The notes: generated by a model not told the origin, from the letters alone. Positions 10,426 to 22,795 are shown, counted from the first letter of the stretch. The stretch is DNA of 53,731 nucleotides from Cochliopodium minus (GCA_024220525.1 JAMYWO010000063.1:23645-77375); one strand, 5' to 3'. Translations and numbers: made by a program.

Positions 10426-12782
10426 TTATTTGTTCTCAATGACAATAGGTCGATTGGGAATTTGGGGAGGGGCATTGCCTCGCTTAGGAGGGTCCTTGGA
10501 AGGGAGAACATCCTGGATGCCAGAGTAAATCTTGGCGACAGGCATGCTCTTGGTGAAGTTTTTGTTGGGAACAGGCTGCTTGTCGTGCAAATTCTTCTTG
10601 GCGACGTAACGTTGATTGGAAGAATAAACAGAGTCATTGGAAGTGGTATCCTCATAGGAGATGGGTTTCTTATAAATAGTTTTTCGAGGGTATTGAGGGG
10701 GAGGAGATTGGTGTTGGAGTTGAGGGAGAGGTTTGTTGGGAGGAAGAGAACCATTATTGTTGTTGTTTTGATTGGTTGACTTTTCAATGGGAGAAAGTCT
10801 CTTTAATGAAGGTTGAGGAGGGAGGGGAGAGTTGGTGACAACGTTTTTGTTGACGGGTTGGAAGTTCTTTTCGAGGGAGGGCTTTTTTGGTTGAGTGTTG
10901 GTCGAAGGGGGGAGTTTGGGAGGAGGTTTGTTGGGAGGGAGAGAGGGGGAGTTGGAATCGCTGGAAGGGACTTTGTTGAAGGAGTTTTCTCTTGTGGGGA
11001 TGGGAGGTGGAAGAACGGATTCTTTGCTACGAGAGGGGATGGGAGGGGGAGGGGAGGGAGAGTTCTGGTGGAGGTTGGGAAAAGGCCTAAAGGGGAGAGA
11101 ATTGAGCGATTGAGTGTGCGAAGGGCTGTAAAGGGTGGTGGAGCGGGAGTTGCGACTCTTGGTGGACTTTAAAGGAGGTTTTTTGGGAGTACTGTTGTTC
11201 AAATCATTACCATTGTTACTTGTATTATTATTAGTACTTGTGGAATTATTAGTATTACTATTGTTGGTATTTGTATTACTGTTACCATTACTACTATTAT
11301 TTGAAGAATTATTAGTATTTGTATTGTTAGAGTTGGGGATCTTTTTTTCCCGATTGGGAATAGGTGGTGGAGGAGAAATAACAAGGTTTCCACTACTGTT
11401 ATTGTTAGAATCGCTTTTAGAATTACTACTGATTGTAGTGTCGTAACTGTCGTCATAGCTGTTGCTCTCACTCGTATTGTTGCCATCGAAGACAAAGTTG
11501 AATTTGGCGACGTTGGGTCTGGTGGTTGGAGGGGGGACGGGTGGTCGGTAGTGATTGAGGGTCGGGTTGAGGGTGGACTTTCTTTTGGGCAAAGAGTTGA
11601 AGCCAATGTTCTTACTTTCTCTCTTACTTACGTTGTTACTTGTGTTTTTGAGCTCTATGTTTCCCATGCTTTGTGTCATGGGTTGCTCTCCTCTTTGTTT
11701 TAGCACATTCTAGAGAAGAAAATAAGGTGTATTATATATTTCATTTTGTTCATTTAAACGTATAATGTCACAAAATTTTTTTGTAAAAATGATTGATTAA
11801 ATTAATCATATACGAACATACAAGATAATTTGATGATATTTTGGTAATGTCGATTAATTATATTGATGCTTAAAGATGAAAATTGATCCAAATTAAAAAT
11901 TCTCATAAAAATTTGAATAAATTATGTCATAATCACTGAAATATTTTTAAACATCTTTCTGATATATTTTTTTTTTTACCTCGAATATCCTATTATAATG
12001 ATTTATTAGTATAACAACCAATTTATTTGCAACGGATGCATTTTCCAAGGATAATTCCAATTCCTGGCTCAATCCACCCAACGGCTTGAGGATATTTGGC
12101 GAAAAGACTATCGCAAGATTATCTGCGTGCATTTTATTCACTTTTGAATGTTCATTGATTTTTTGGAGCAATGTGAACAACTGATATAAGATGAAAAAAT
12201 TTCTTTTGGGCAGATATACAAGCACTTGTTGCAATTTTTGGATATTGATCTCCAAATCTTTAAATTTCGCTGCCACTATAAACATATCGTAAAGATCCTT
12301 GGTTAATAGAGGATCGGGGATTTCTCTTAGCCATAATTTCAATAATCCTGCTACCACATGTGGATCTTCTTTCGTTTCAAATATTATATCTTCACCTATT
12401 AGTGTGAATTTAAAAAGGTTTTTCAAAATTTTGATAATTATGATGTATCCTGTATACCTTTATCGAATCTTTCTTTATATTCAGATATTAATTTTTGGCT
12501 TCCACTTTGCCTGAAAATTCCTTCTTCATTATATCCTTTATTTGTGGAAAAAATAGATTAGAAGATTGGAAAGATTATAAAATTCTTAATATTTTCATAT
12601 CTTTTACCAACTTTCTCAAAATATTCTATTGATCTCTTCAAAATTTTGAAAAAATAATTATTATGCTGTGAGATTTTTTAGTATAAATATACACAAACCT
12701 TTAATACGATGGGTATTGAAGTATCATCTGAAGAACCCAATGGAACACCAAAAACTTTTTTTGATGCTTTTTTCTTTTTCAT
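10426..12782 (-). CDS. RhoGAP protein with proline-rich SH3-ligand tail
   Basis: Five exons on the minus strand: 12782-12699, 12635-12608, 12535-12458, 12395-11980 and 11709-10426, 629 residues, all phases agreeing. Residues about 10-200 are a RhoGAP domain: FGVPL, then GYNEEGIFRQSGS with the catalytic arginine finger, EDPHVVAGLLKLWLREIPDP, and NKMHADNLAIVFSPNIL. The protein should stimulate GTP hydrolysis by Rho/Rac GTPases at the cortex. The last 430 residues are low complexity, with Asn/Ser/Thr runs and repeated PPPPIPNR/PPPPIPSR/PPPIPTR motifs that look like SH3-binding sites. The start codon gives a short Lys-rich leader just before FGVPL. Confidence 0.9.
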
Positions 12783-13225
12783 TTATTCTCCTTTTTTTTT
12801 CTTTTATTTTGATATTTAATCGGAGCAAATCTCCAAAATCAAGAAATCTAGATCATTTTAAAATATTCAAATATAGATAAGAGGAATAATAATTCACACT
12901 AATAGGTGAAGATGTAATATATGAAACGAAAGAAGATCCCAAACAATATTTAGAGAAATAATTTGCCTACTGTTGAAAGGAAGTTTTGCAAAACTGTCTT
13001 CATTGCAATGTTATGGTTTTTGTGTTTCCCAAATTAAAAGTTTGTGCAATTTGTATTCTAATTCATAACTTTAGCTTTGAGATCAATAACATTTTTGATT
13101 AATGAATGAAATTTAATAACTAACAATGTTTTGAAGGAATGTTTTGAAGGAAATTTCAAAGAATTGGTTAAATTTCTTTATGATCCGATAGTTTTTTTTG
13201 AACAAAAAAAGTTGTGAAGAATTTT
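12783..13225. other. intergenic stretch with one RhoGAP-like relic
   Basis: Between the RhoGAP start and the next minus-strand gene's stop. Apart from the 49-base inverted copy at 12891-12939 it contains A/T sequence with no exon-like stretch. Confidence 0.5.
12891..12939 (+). repeat. inverted 49-base copy of a RhoGAP intron/exon border
   Basis: This plus-strand stretch matches the reverse complement of 12362-12410 in 47 of 49 positions by eye. The partner covers the last 15 bases of RhoGAP intron 3 and the first 34 bases of exon 4 (GEDIIFETKEDP). The copy would still encode GEDVIYETKEDP and then runs into a stop shortly after. Outside the 49 bases the two loci do not align. Confidence 0.85.
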
Positions 13226-15639
13226 TTAAAAATAAAAAAATTTAATTATAATGCGAGATAAAAAAGAGTGTAAATACATAATAACACAAATCAATAGTAA
13301 ATAGTAGATGTTGGAGAGAAACTGAAGGGTGACTTTCAAGCCAAAGAGAATCAAACCCGAAAGATGATTCTCTGTGCGGATGAATCTAGTAAAACGGATC
13401 CACTTGGACTTGACTCCCGATTCGTAAATAGGATGATTTTTAAGTTTCGAATCAACAAAATGATTCAATCTTGAACAAAAAAATTAATACAAATTTTAAA
13501 TAAAAAAATACTTAAATCTTCAATTTTTTTTGATTTAATAAATAAGCTTCTTGCTATTTTGACTCGCAAAAAAAATTTTAATTTTGAATTAATTTAAATA
13601 AAATAAAATATAATAAAATTAGCCATTCAAAAAAAAAAATTCTCATTTTGAAAATAAAATTTCATTGAAAAAAATAAAATGTAAATCATCAAAATTATGA
13701 AATAAAATAAAATTAAATGAAATAAAATAAAATTAAATGAAATTAAATTAAATTAAATGAAATTAAATTAAATAAAATAAATTTTTTTTTAGATTTACCT
13801 AGTTATTGATGAAGAGACATCAAAAGAAGGAAAGACAAGGAAATAAAGATTGAAAAGCAACAAGACAGTGTAAAAGGGGAAAAATGGGATTTTGGAGTCG
13901 ATGTTGTGAGAACCGTCGGAAAAGTTGAGGAGAAGCCTGTAAAAGACTACGAAAACCTGCGCCATGAAAAGAGAAATGGAAGCGGCGAAGATGAAGGTGA
14001 GGGAGGAAGAGGTGGACTTGACGAGCTCGAGCAGCTTGCCGTAGATTTCGGCGAGGCTGGTGTGGTTGATTTCGGCGTGGAAGAAGTGGGGTGAGAAGGA
14101 TCTTTTCATGAGGGGGAGGGTGGTGGGGGTGGAGAGATTGGCACTTGGTTTTTTGTTGATCGTGTTGAGATATTGTTGGATTTCGAGATCGTTATCATCA
14201 TCATCATCTTCATCGATGAGATCATCATTATCAATTTCGTTTTCATTATCATTATCATCATTATCATTTTCATCATCATCGTGGTTCTTCTCATTTTCAT
14301 TATTTCTTCTGTTGGAATTGATAATGATGTTGCTGAGATTGTTGTTGCTATTGTTGAGATTATTCTTAATTATATAATCCCTATTATTATTATTCTCTTT
14401 GTTATGTCTCTGATGGAGATGATGGAGGTACTGATCATTGCCCTCTTTTTTCAGTTGCTCGATGAATTGCTGATCGGAGGGATCCCTGTCCTGATTCACC
14501 CTGTAATCTTCGTAGGATCTCGCCAGGGGGTTGGGAGAGAGGCCATCGAACTCTCTGGGAGTGGATGGCGAAGATGGAGGTGAAGATTGGGGAGATGATA
14601 AAGGAGATGGAGTAGGAGATATCACATTGATGGTTATATTGTTGGATAATGATGGATTATTGTTTTTGTTGTATATTGGAAAATTGATTGAATCATTATT
14701 GATATTATTTTTATTATTTATATTTTTTATATTATTATTTTCAACGTATTTACTATTCTTTCCTATATCTGGGATGCTCGATTGTTTGATATTCTCGATG
14801 TAATTGGCGATGTTCTTGTTGAGAAGGAGAAAGAGAAATCCAATCAGAGCGACAACGGAGCAGTAGCTGTAGAAGATGCAAGAGAGGATGAAGATCTGGA
14901 AGAGAGAATGCATATTAAGAGCGGGGAATAGATCAATGAAGTGGAGATTTTTTTGGAGCATATACAGCATAAATTCAACATTCAGTATTACAAAAAAAAA
15001 TAAACAACTCAGTGTCCACATTTTGAGATGCAATGTGGAAAATGATTTATTAAAGTTGATTAATTTGAAGAAGGAATTTCTGGTCTTCTTTCTCCTGAAA
15101 TAGAAATTACATGCCAAGAAATTGAAGAGTGCTGTGGCGCTGAAGATGGAATAGGACCAGATGAGCTCTTTATCATTGAGCCACATCCAATCCCATGCCC
15201 TATAGATATAAGCAAACATCGCGATGAAGATGAAGGAGCTATAGCATATCCCCATCAAGTTTGCCATCTGATCGTTTTTGAAATATGTTATCCAATGCTG
15301 ATTTTCCATCTGCTTCTTCTCCATCTCCGTCAACATTGTATCGCTTCTACTTTTGTGGAATGAGGAGAGATCCGCAAAGTTTTTGCCCCAGAAGATCGGA
15401 TAGATCCCCATCAGCTTATTTATCCCTGTGAACAGCTTTGGCAGATTTATCCCTTCTGATTTGGGCAAATCCTCCTTTATCCTCTCATTTATTTTATCCA
15501 TATATATCTCCTCATCCTCCTCCTCTGTGCTGCTATCGTTGTAGATCTGGTCTCTTGTTTCTTCATTCACTTCATTATTATTTATTGTATGTTTCTTATT
15601 ATTGATGTTGTTATCTAGACATATCAATAGATCTTTCAT
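13226..15639 (-). CDS. seven-helix membrane protein resembling insect gustatory-receptor-like proteins
   Basis: ATG at 15639; exon 1 to 13799, exon 2 13469-13226 (AG|A phase), 694 residues. About 70 hydrophilic residues precede four hydrophobic helices (LMGICYSSFIFIAMFAYIYR; SIFSATALFNFLACNFYF; SCLFFFVILNVEFMLYML; IFYSYCSVVALIGFLFLLL). A 250-residue Asn/Asp-rich loop follows, then helix 5 preceded by LAEIYGKLLELVKSTSSSL, helix 6 (FYTVLLLFNLYFLVFPSF), and in exon 2 helix 7 after HLSGLILFGLKVT. Four helices, a long cytoplasmic loop, three helices and a short tail is the plan of insect Or/Gr channels and their protist and plant relatives (GRL, DUF3537). Homology is inferred from topology and the segments flanking helices 5 and 7, not proven. 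An unrelated polytopic protein remains possible. Confidence 0.72.
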
Positions 15640-15946
15640 AAAAGGATATAATTTTCAGATGTTTTAATTATATATTGGAATATAAATTTTATTATATCAG
15701 CACTATGATTTTTTTTTTTTTATTTAATTTGATCTTCTGCGAAACATTGAATTTTTAAAAGCATAATTTGTCAAAAATTGATCATCATCATCCAAAATAT
15801 AGACGGAATAAATTAATTTTGAGGATCTTATTCAAATGAGTTGGGTACTAGAGGAATTTTTTTTTTTGAAAATTCCTCACAATATACCATTTATTGAGCT
15901 TTGTCTTTTCTCAAAACTAGTCAACTCGATTATTTTACAAAAAAAA
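15640..15946. other. intergenic, nothing recognised
   Basis: About 300 bases between two minus-strand genes: promoter side of the seven-helix gene and 3' side of the SPRY-like gene. A/T rich with homopolymer T runs; no motif can be named. Confidence 0.45.
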
Positions 15947-17190
15947 TTATTTATTCAGAGAAAGCTGAACAATAAAGTTGAAAATGATAAATAAAACAGG
16001 TTTAGGGATCAGCTTTGAAAAAGAGGTGTCCTTACGTTTGGTTGAAATAACATAAAGGGTGAAGATGCAGTCACGAATTTTTTTATCGAATAAAACATGG
16101 TTCACCTTGTTCCACAGGGGAGGAATTATTTTTAAATAGATTGCGTTGATATGTTGTTCTGCCGCATAGAAAGTGACGGAAGGGTAGAATACTGCCTCTT
16201 TGGGGATATCCGAGATTAACTCGATATAATTTAAATTGGGGTGTAGTTCTTTGTCCAATACTTTATCTTTTGAACATGGATATCTAAATAATTTAATATT
16301 AAAGATTTTTTTTAAAATATTATTTAATTTTTGAATTTTTTTTTGCCGATTTTTCACAGAAAAAGATTTATTAAGCATGTCCAGTTTAAAACACAAAATT
16401 AGTCCGGTTTGAACGCTCAAGTTGGTGCTAACATTTTGTACAGATTTTTTAAACGAGTTGTAGTTAAGATTCACGTTGAAATTTCCGTCGTACAACCCAA
16501 ATGCGTTTGCGGATTCGGGGGGGTTCATAGAGTTACCAATTGCATACCCACCTTTATTTAAACATAAAAATAACAATTAAAGGGTCAAATGAAAATAATT
16601 TAAGTAAAATAAAGAATTATAAGTTAGAAAGAACAAATACTATTAAAAATTGAATTAAGAACAAAATTGAACAAAATGATGAACGTTTTTATGAATTTTT
16701 TATTAAAATTTAAATTTTTTTAAAATTGAAAAGAGCTAAATTTCTCTTTGGAAATTAAGAATCAAAAAACTTACTTTTGATCCAATTATTGAAATTTTCA
16801 TCGCAACATCCCAACCTGATCGATGAATTCTTGACTGATTCAAGATAGAGATGCCATTTAACAATATAATTATTCTTTATGGGTACATCAGCTATAAAGG
16901 TGCTATTATCTCCCTCTATATTCAATTTTAAACAAGATATAAAAAAATTTTAATATTATATCCCTTTATTTATGCAGCATACTAATCCAATGTATTTTTC
17001 TATCTATTTTTAAATAAAGTTGATTTTATCTTTTGGTCCATTTTACTTGATTTATTTTTATACCTCCTAAGATATTGAAGGAGATATTTCCATTATTTTG
17101 GGTTGGCTTCCACCTAAATTTTATATCATCTTGATATTTTTCATCATCTTCAATCAGGATGATATCGTTGTTCTCTTTTATATTGTTCAT
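15947..17190 (-). CDS. SPRY-like (B30.2-type) protein
   Basis: Three minus-strand exons: 17190-17064, 16915-16775 and 16551-15947, phases matching, 290 residues. Residues 25-210 follow the order of a SPRY fold: KFRWKPTQNNGNISF, YIVKWHLYLESVKNSSIRLG, GYAIGNSMN with an AFGLYDG turn, LILCFKLDMLNKSFSV, and AVFYPSVTFY. SPRY domains bind peptides of partner proteins. The last 70 residues (FDKKIRDCIFTLYV, IPKPVLFIIFNFIVQ) are hydrophobic and do not belong to the fold. The partner is unknown. The family call rests on strand order and a few signature residues. Confidence 0.62.
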
Positions 17191-17592
17191 TTTTTTTTTT
17201 TTTAATAAATAATTATTTAATTTTTCCAATTTCAAATGAATCTCAAAAAAAATTTGTTTTTTAAGTGATTTCGAAAAAGAGTCATTACCCTCGTCTAAAA
17301 GTATAAAGGAGCTTTTTTTTCATTAAGGTTCACTGAGCTTTTAAATCAGAAACTAGAAAATCCATCCTGAAACCACCTCCCTTCGCATCAAAAATGAAAC
17401 TCCAAAACTTTTTTATTCCAAATTTCTGATGAATTTTTATTCATTTGCTTAAAAATTAATTTCATTTGTCTTTTTCAAATTTATCATTTAGGTTATTCTT
17501 TGATTCATTCATTTCTTTTTGATGGTCATCAGATGTCATCAGATTTTGTGTCAAGAAAGTTTTCATAAAGATTAAAAAAAAAATTTGGAGAA
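17191..17592. other. divergent promoter region, nothing specific recognised
   Basis: About 400 bases between the starts of the SPRY-like gene (minus) and the strictosidine-synthase-like gene (plus), so it must hold both promoters. No convincing TATA box or operator can be singled out in such A/T-rich DNA. Confidence 0.4.
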
Positions 17593-18108
17593 ATGAATCA
17601 AGAAAAACAACCCCCAATAAAAATAGATCCTCCACAACCCATAAAAAAATCATCTTCATTTATAGGTGGATTAATCAGATTCATCTTCAATGGGATCTTC
17701 TTTGCACTATTGCTATTGAGCATATATCTCTTTGTATTGCCATTCCCACATACCTTCCTTCCTAATCACTTTGAACAACCACCAAATAGAACAGGAATAG
17801 TAAAAAAAAGAAAATATTCACACCATTTAAATCAACCAAATAATTAATTTGAACAAATTAATTTATAAAGAAAATTTGAATATTTAATAATTATACTCTT
17901 TGAATTTGTAAATTGGAGATAGAATATAATGTAATATTGATATATCCCAATCATTCTGCTTGAAAAAAAAAATTTTATTTTTTTATTTTTTCAAATTTAT
18001 AAGTTGGAAGTGAACAATGAACTTTCAGATGCGGATTATGTGACTAGGACAATAAAAGGCCCTGAAGACATCGTGTTTTTGGATGGTGACTCCATTCTTA
18101 CGGGAGAC
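17593..18108 (+). CDS. strictosidine-synthase-like (APMAP-type) membrane protein, 3' truncated
   Basis: Exon 1 is 17593-17799 and exon 2 18004-18108, in phase, 104 residues. The N-terminus is short and polar, then one transmembrane helix (IFNGIFFALLLLSIYLFVLP) and a LPFPHTFLP stretch typical of type II family members. Exon 2 ends in IKGPEDIVFLDGDSILTGD, matching the GPE(D/S)...G..YTG start of the six-bladed propeller in APMAP and strictosidine-synthase-like proteins. The remaining blades are absent; 300 bases later the sequence reaches an N at 18424. The enzymatic activity, if any, is unknown (some relatives are esterase-like). Confidence 0.7.
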
Positions 18109-18687
18109 GTAATGAATTTCTTCACAAAAAATTAAATAATCAAGAATGAATTAAAAACAAATCAAAAATTGAAATTAATACAAACAAAATTTAAGATTTA
18201 TTAATTTAAAGTAAATAAATTATTTAAAAAAAACACAAAATAAAAAATAAAAAATTTCAAAACATTTAATATTAAATGAAGAATGATCAAGAAACTAAAA
18301 AGATGAAAAAATAAAATAAAATAAAAAAATATAAAATATAAAATATAAAATATAAAATATAAAATATAAAATATAAAATATAAAATAATAAAATAATAAA
18401 AATAAGAATTAAAATAAAAAAAANAGTTAGGTAAATTATTTTTGTTTTCCATTTTTATTTTTACGATATATTTTTAATTTATTTTTCTATTTTTATTTTT
18501 TTTACATCATTTTGAATTAATTTATTTTTTATTTTTTAAATTTTTTTTTCGTTATTTTTTAATTTAATTTTTTAGTTTTTTACATGATTTTAATTTCAAT
18601 TTTTTTTTAATTTTTTTTTTAATTTTTTTTTTAATTTTTTTTTTAATTTTTTTTTTAATTTTTTTAAATTTTTTTTTATTTTTTTAC
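18109..18687. repeat. microsatellites around a one-base N (18424)
   Basis: Holds the start of an unfinished intron of the upstream gene, a 7-base ATAAAAT array (about 18330-18390), an N at 18424, then T-rich sequence with a period-12 array of T10AA (about 18595-18665) that is the cut intron of the STAT gene. No exon is seen. Confidence 0.75.
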
Positions 18688-21600
18688 CTTTGAAATGAAA
18701 CCAAAAATGAGACCTTGCAAGTAAAGATTACGAATGCTCTTGTTGTGTCTGTAGTGATGGCAGGTACCACCGAACCACTCCCAGAACATTTGGAAGTCCG
18801 TCAAAAACATGTGGTCTTGCGTGTTGCACTTCTCGTGGTAGAAAAATTGGAAGTCTGAGTTTGTGAGTGATCTTGTGAAATTGATCTTTGAAAAAAAAAA
18901 AAAATAAAAAAAAACTAACGAAAAATAAAAAATAAAAATAAAAAGAAAAAATTTAAAAAAATCAAAAAATTTTAAAAAAATCAAAAATAAATTAAAAAAA
19001 AAATTTAAAAAAATGAAAAAATTAAATTAATAAAAAATAAAAAGTTAAAATCGTTTTATTTTAAAAATAATAATAATAAAGAAAAAAATAAATTAAAAAT
19101 TAAAAAATAAAAATAGAAAAAATAGAAAAAGTTACTTTTGGTAAACACTGGGGGCTGTTGGGATCTATTGCCTCAGTCTCTATGACGTCTTCCATCACTT
19201 TTTCGTCTTGTCTTGTTGCCTAAAAATAAAAGGTATAATTAAAAAATAAAAATAAAAAATGAAATCAAAAAATAAAAATAAAAATAATAAATATTCAAAA
19301 AATAAAAATAAAAATAACAATTAAAAATAACAGTAAAAATAAATAAAAAAATAATAATAAAAAAAAAATAATAAAAAAAAAATAAAAATAAAATAAAAAA
19401 ATAAAATAAAAAAATAAAATAAGAAAATAAAATAAGAAAATAAAAAAAAATAAAAATAATTTGTTTACCCTCATGTAGAAAAACTGTATTTGGTTCATCA
19501 CTCTGTACCAAGTGACCTTCTTCTTGGAAGTCTCAGGCTTCTCGATGTCACCAAACAAAGCACGTCTGATGAGTTTACCCTCTATTAAAAAAACACAAAT
19601 AAAATAAAAAATAAAAAATCAAAATAAATAAATAAAAATAAAAATAAAAAAATAAAAATAAAAATAAATATTTAAAAAAAATAAAAAAAATAAAAAAAAT
19701 TAAATAAAAAGAAGTACCTGCTTTCTCCCATTGGTTCTCGTTAGTCGTGATGATGATGGGTATCGGGTTCCAAGTGTTCAAAGAGACGTCTATTGGGGTT
19801 CCATCCACCAAGATGAGCTTCCCCTTGATTGAAAATTGGATTTGAGCTGGCTCAACACTTGAAGAAGAAGGAAAATTATTTTAAATTAATGAAAATAAAA
19901 AAATTATTTTTTGTCAAAATATAATGAAGAAAAAAATAAACATAAAAAAAGATTAAAAAATGTAAATATAAAAAAAATTCACTAAAAAATTAATTAAACA
20001 AATTGAATATTAAAAAAATTAACAAAAAAAAAAAATATGAATTAAAAAAAAATTCACTAAAAAAAGTCTTACTTCGTACCCGAACGGAAAATAAATTTTA
20101 CAGTTGCCAAATTGGAGTCGAAAGAAGTCTCAGTTGAAAGAGTCTTGACAACGTTACCCTTAACTTTTTTCCCCTCCAGGATGGTCAAACTTACATCTAG
20201 GGTCTGGTTCTGATAGGGCTGGAACTTACACGAGACGCCCAAAAGAATTTTGGCGGTGACGACACATTGGTGCAGAGAACTTGTCTGCCTGGTTTTGTGT
20301 TTGATAGATTTTGTCAAGGGTTGTCTGTTGAAAAGGAATGAAACTGTTTTTATACAAAAAAAAAAAAGATGAGGTTTAAAGGAAATCAAAAAAAAATTTC
20401 AAAAATAAAAAATAATTAATTTTTTGAAAAGTCCGGACTTTTTCGAGTAAATAATCCAGAGAAATATAATTTAAAACTTGTTGTAGATAAATAAACAAAT
20501 AAAAGAGAAAATAACTTATAGAGGAAATAAATAAAAAAAATTCCTCACAAGTTAAAAAAAAAAAGAAGAGAAGATGAGTTTCTTACCAATTTGCTTTGGA
20601 TCAGGCATGATTCCTTTAGAAAGAGAAACAATCTCATGTTCATATATTTTGATGAGAGCCAAGTTGTTCTCGTAGGTGAACTTTAGTTTTTCATAGTGGT
20701 AGCAAGCAGAGGGAGACAGCAGCACCTTGTCAACCCTGCCGTTTATTTTTCCGATCTCTCCATTCATCCTTTGTGTGATTAAATTTATGGCTGCAAAGAT
20801 ATTTGTGTCGAACATTAGTTGTTCTTTCTTGACATAATATTGATTATAATTTTTTGCGATGGTTTGTTTTATTCTGTTGATTTCGAATCTTATTTCTTCC
20901 AAAACTATATATTGCTTTTTAATCTCCTCTTCATCTTCATTTATGTCGAATTTAGGATCTATCTCCTTATATTGAAGAAATTGTTTTCTATGGGAAAGGA
21001 TGGTGTTTAAATTTTTGATAAAATTTGGGATTATATCAGTGTATATTTTCCATATTGAATATATCTTTCATCAATTGCTATATATTAAATAATTAGGCAT
21101 ATCTTTCTCAAGTTTACAATGATAATATTGAATATAATATTTATATTGTATATCTTTGGAGGAACAATAAATCAGAAAACATATAAAATCAAATTATATT
21201 TTTGATAGTTGCTAGCCAATTATGAATTAATGTTAGTGTATTTTAAAAAAATAATTTACTCTTTCAACATTTCATTATATCGCTCGTTATCAAGTTTGCC
21301 ATTTGGATTAAATTTCTCCTCCAATTCCATCTTCCTCTTTCTCCTTGGTTTTTCATCTATCTCTGGATTATTATTGAAATCCATCATTTGAGGAACCTCA
21401 TTGGATATAAATTGAACTTTCTCTATGATATTATTAACATTGGGATCCATTTGATAATTTGGATTAAAATTATTTTGCATTATTACATAATTGTTATTAT
21501 TATTATTATTGATATTATTGTTATTGTTGTTATTGTGAATATTGTTGTTAAAATTATTATTGACAAGAGTATTTGAATTGTTATTGTGTAATGAATTAAA

Positions 21601-21747
21601 TTGTGAAATTGGCATTTGATCTGTGTTGCTTTTAAAACTATTGATGATGGGCTCATCTTCGTTCTCCCAAAAGAATTCATCTTCAAAATCGTTGATGAAC
21701 GATTCCTTTGCAGGTTTCTTCTGTTTTTTGTTAGGTACGTTATTCAT
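18688..21747 (-). CDS. STAT transcription factor, 3' part (SH2 domain) missing here
   Basis: Seven minus-strand exons: 21747-21260, 20987-20587, 20343-20073, 19857-19718, 19581-19469, 19219-19136 and 18885-18688, 565 codons, every phase matching. Residues 1-160 are Asn-rich with a KPRRKRKME basic patch. Then comes the STAT coiled coil (EEIRFEINRIKQTIAKNYNQ), the DNA-binding barrel (CVVTAKILLGVSCKFQPYQN, LDVSLTILEGKK, FIFRSG), and the linker (IDVSLNTWNPIPIIITTNEN, MFLTDFQMFWEWFGG, LIFGFISK). These resemble dictyostelid STATs, which are activated by tyrosine phosphorylation and SH2-mediated dimerisation. The SH2 domain should follow FISK but the sequence ends in an intron next to the N at 18424. 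See the SH2 fragment at 41892-42358. Confidence 0.9.
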
Positions 21748-22102
21748 TGGGAAATTTTATAAACAATTTTTTTTTTTTTTTATTTCTTGCAAAAGGATAT
21801 TTTTTTTAAAAACACATAATTTACAAAATATAAACCGAAAAATTTATTAAATTATATTCAAATTATACTTTCTCATCTTCAATTTGTTGAAATCATTTGT
21901 TTAATTATTTGTAATTAGAAATTGAAATTAATATAAATATAATATGGTCCTATTATTGTCAAAATTATCAAATTAGAATGGGATGAAAACACTTCTCTTT
22001 CTTAATTTTCTTCAAATAAAAATAAATCATTTGGTTAAAGAATGAATTTTATTAAATTAATAAAAAATAAAAAAAAATTTGATTATTTAATAACACACTT
22101 CC
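21748..22102. other. divergent promoter region of STAT and kinase genes
   Basis: About 355 bases between the STAT start (minus) and the kinase start (plus). A/T rich; no individual regulatory site can be defended. Confidence 0.4.
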
Positions 22103-22294
22103 ATGTCAAATACAGGAGAAAAGAAAAAACGTAAGGTACGTAAACAAAGACCAACAAAAGATGCACCATCCTCCAAACCAAGTAGTGCAGATCCTACTCT
22201 TTTATTTGAATTAGGAGTAAAAATAGGAAAAGGAGCTTTTGGAGCAGTACATAAAGCAATAGATAAAAAATCAAATGGTGTGGTTGCAATTAAA
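22103..22294 (+). CDS. N-terminus of a protein kinase, cut by a gap
   Basis: ATG at 22103, 64 residues before the N gap. A basic leader (EKKKRKVRKQRPTK) is followed by LLFELGVKIGKGAFGAVHKA and VVAIK: the glycine loop and the VAIK lysine of a protein kinase. The layout (short leader, DPTLLFEL, glycine loop) is like Ste20/germinal-centre kinases, though family assignment from so little is tentative. The catalytic loop and activation segment lie outside the sequence. Confidence 0.75.
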
Positions 22295-22795
22295 NNNNNN
22301 NNNNNNNNNNNNNNNNNNNNNNNNNNNNNNNNNNNNNNNNNNNNNNNNNNNNNNNNNNNNNNNNNNNNNNNNNNNNNNNNNNNNNNNNNNNNNNNNNNNN
22401 NNNNNNNNNNNNNNNNNNNNNNNNNNNNNNNNNNNNNNNNNNNNNNNNNNNNNNNNNNNNNNNNNNNNNNNNNNNNNNNNNNNNNNNNNNNNNNNNNNNN
22501 NNNNNNNNNNNNNNNNNNNNNNNNNNNNNNNNNNNNNNNNNNNNNNNNNNNNNNNNNNNNNNNNNNNNTATTTTTTATTTTTTATTTCAAATTTTTTATT
22601 TCAAATTTTTTATTTTTTATTTTTTATTTCAAATTTTTTATTTTTAATTTTTTATTTCAAATTTTTTATTTCAAATTTTATTTTTCAAATTTTTTATTTT
22701 TATTTTTTTATTTTTTATATTTTTTATTTTTTATTTTTTATTTTTTATTTTTTATTTTTTATTTTTTATTAATTTATTTTTTAAAGAAATTTTAC
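22295..22795. other. 274-base N gap and A/T microsatellite
   Basis: N from 22295 to 22568, then TTTTTTA-type repeats to about 22770, then the start of an unfinished minus-strand intron. Genes on both sides point into the gap and lack their 3' ends, too much coding sequence to fit in 274 bases. Confidence 0.9.

Noticed and set aside
10813-11446. Long open frames on the plus strand opposite the RhoGAP proline-rich tail
   Set aside because: They are G/V/L-rich mirror images of Pro- and Asn-coding repeats on the minus strand; no start context or splice sites.
13690-13790. AAATTAAATGAAAT repeats as a possible origin or scaffold attachment site
   Set aside because: They lie in the intron of the seven-helix gene and are no different from other A/T intron sequence here.
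13906-14803. Plus-strand frames opposite the Asn/Asp-rich loop of the seven-helix protein
   Set aside because: Low-complexity I/L/S runs produced by complementing AAT/GAT repeats.
19239-19811. Phe/Tyr-rich membrane-like frames within the STAT locus
   Set aside because: They are intron A/T repeats read through; splice sites give a clean STAT chain instead.
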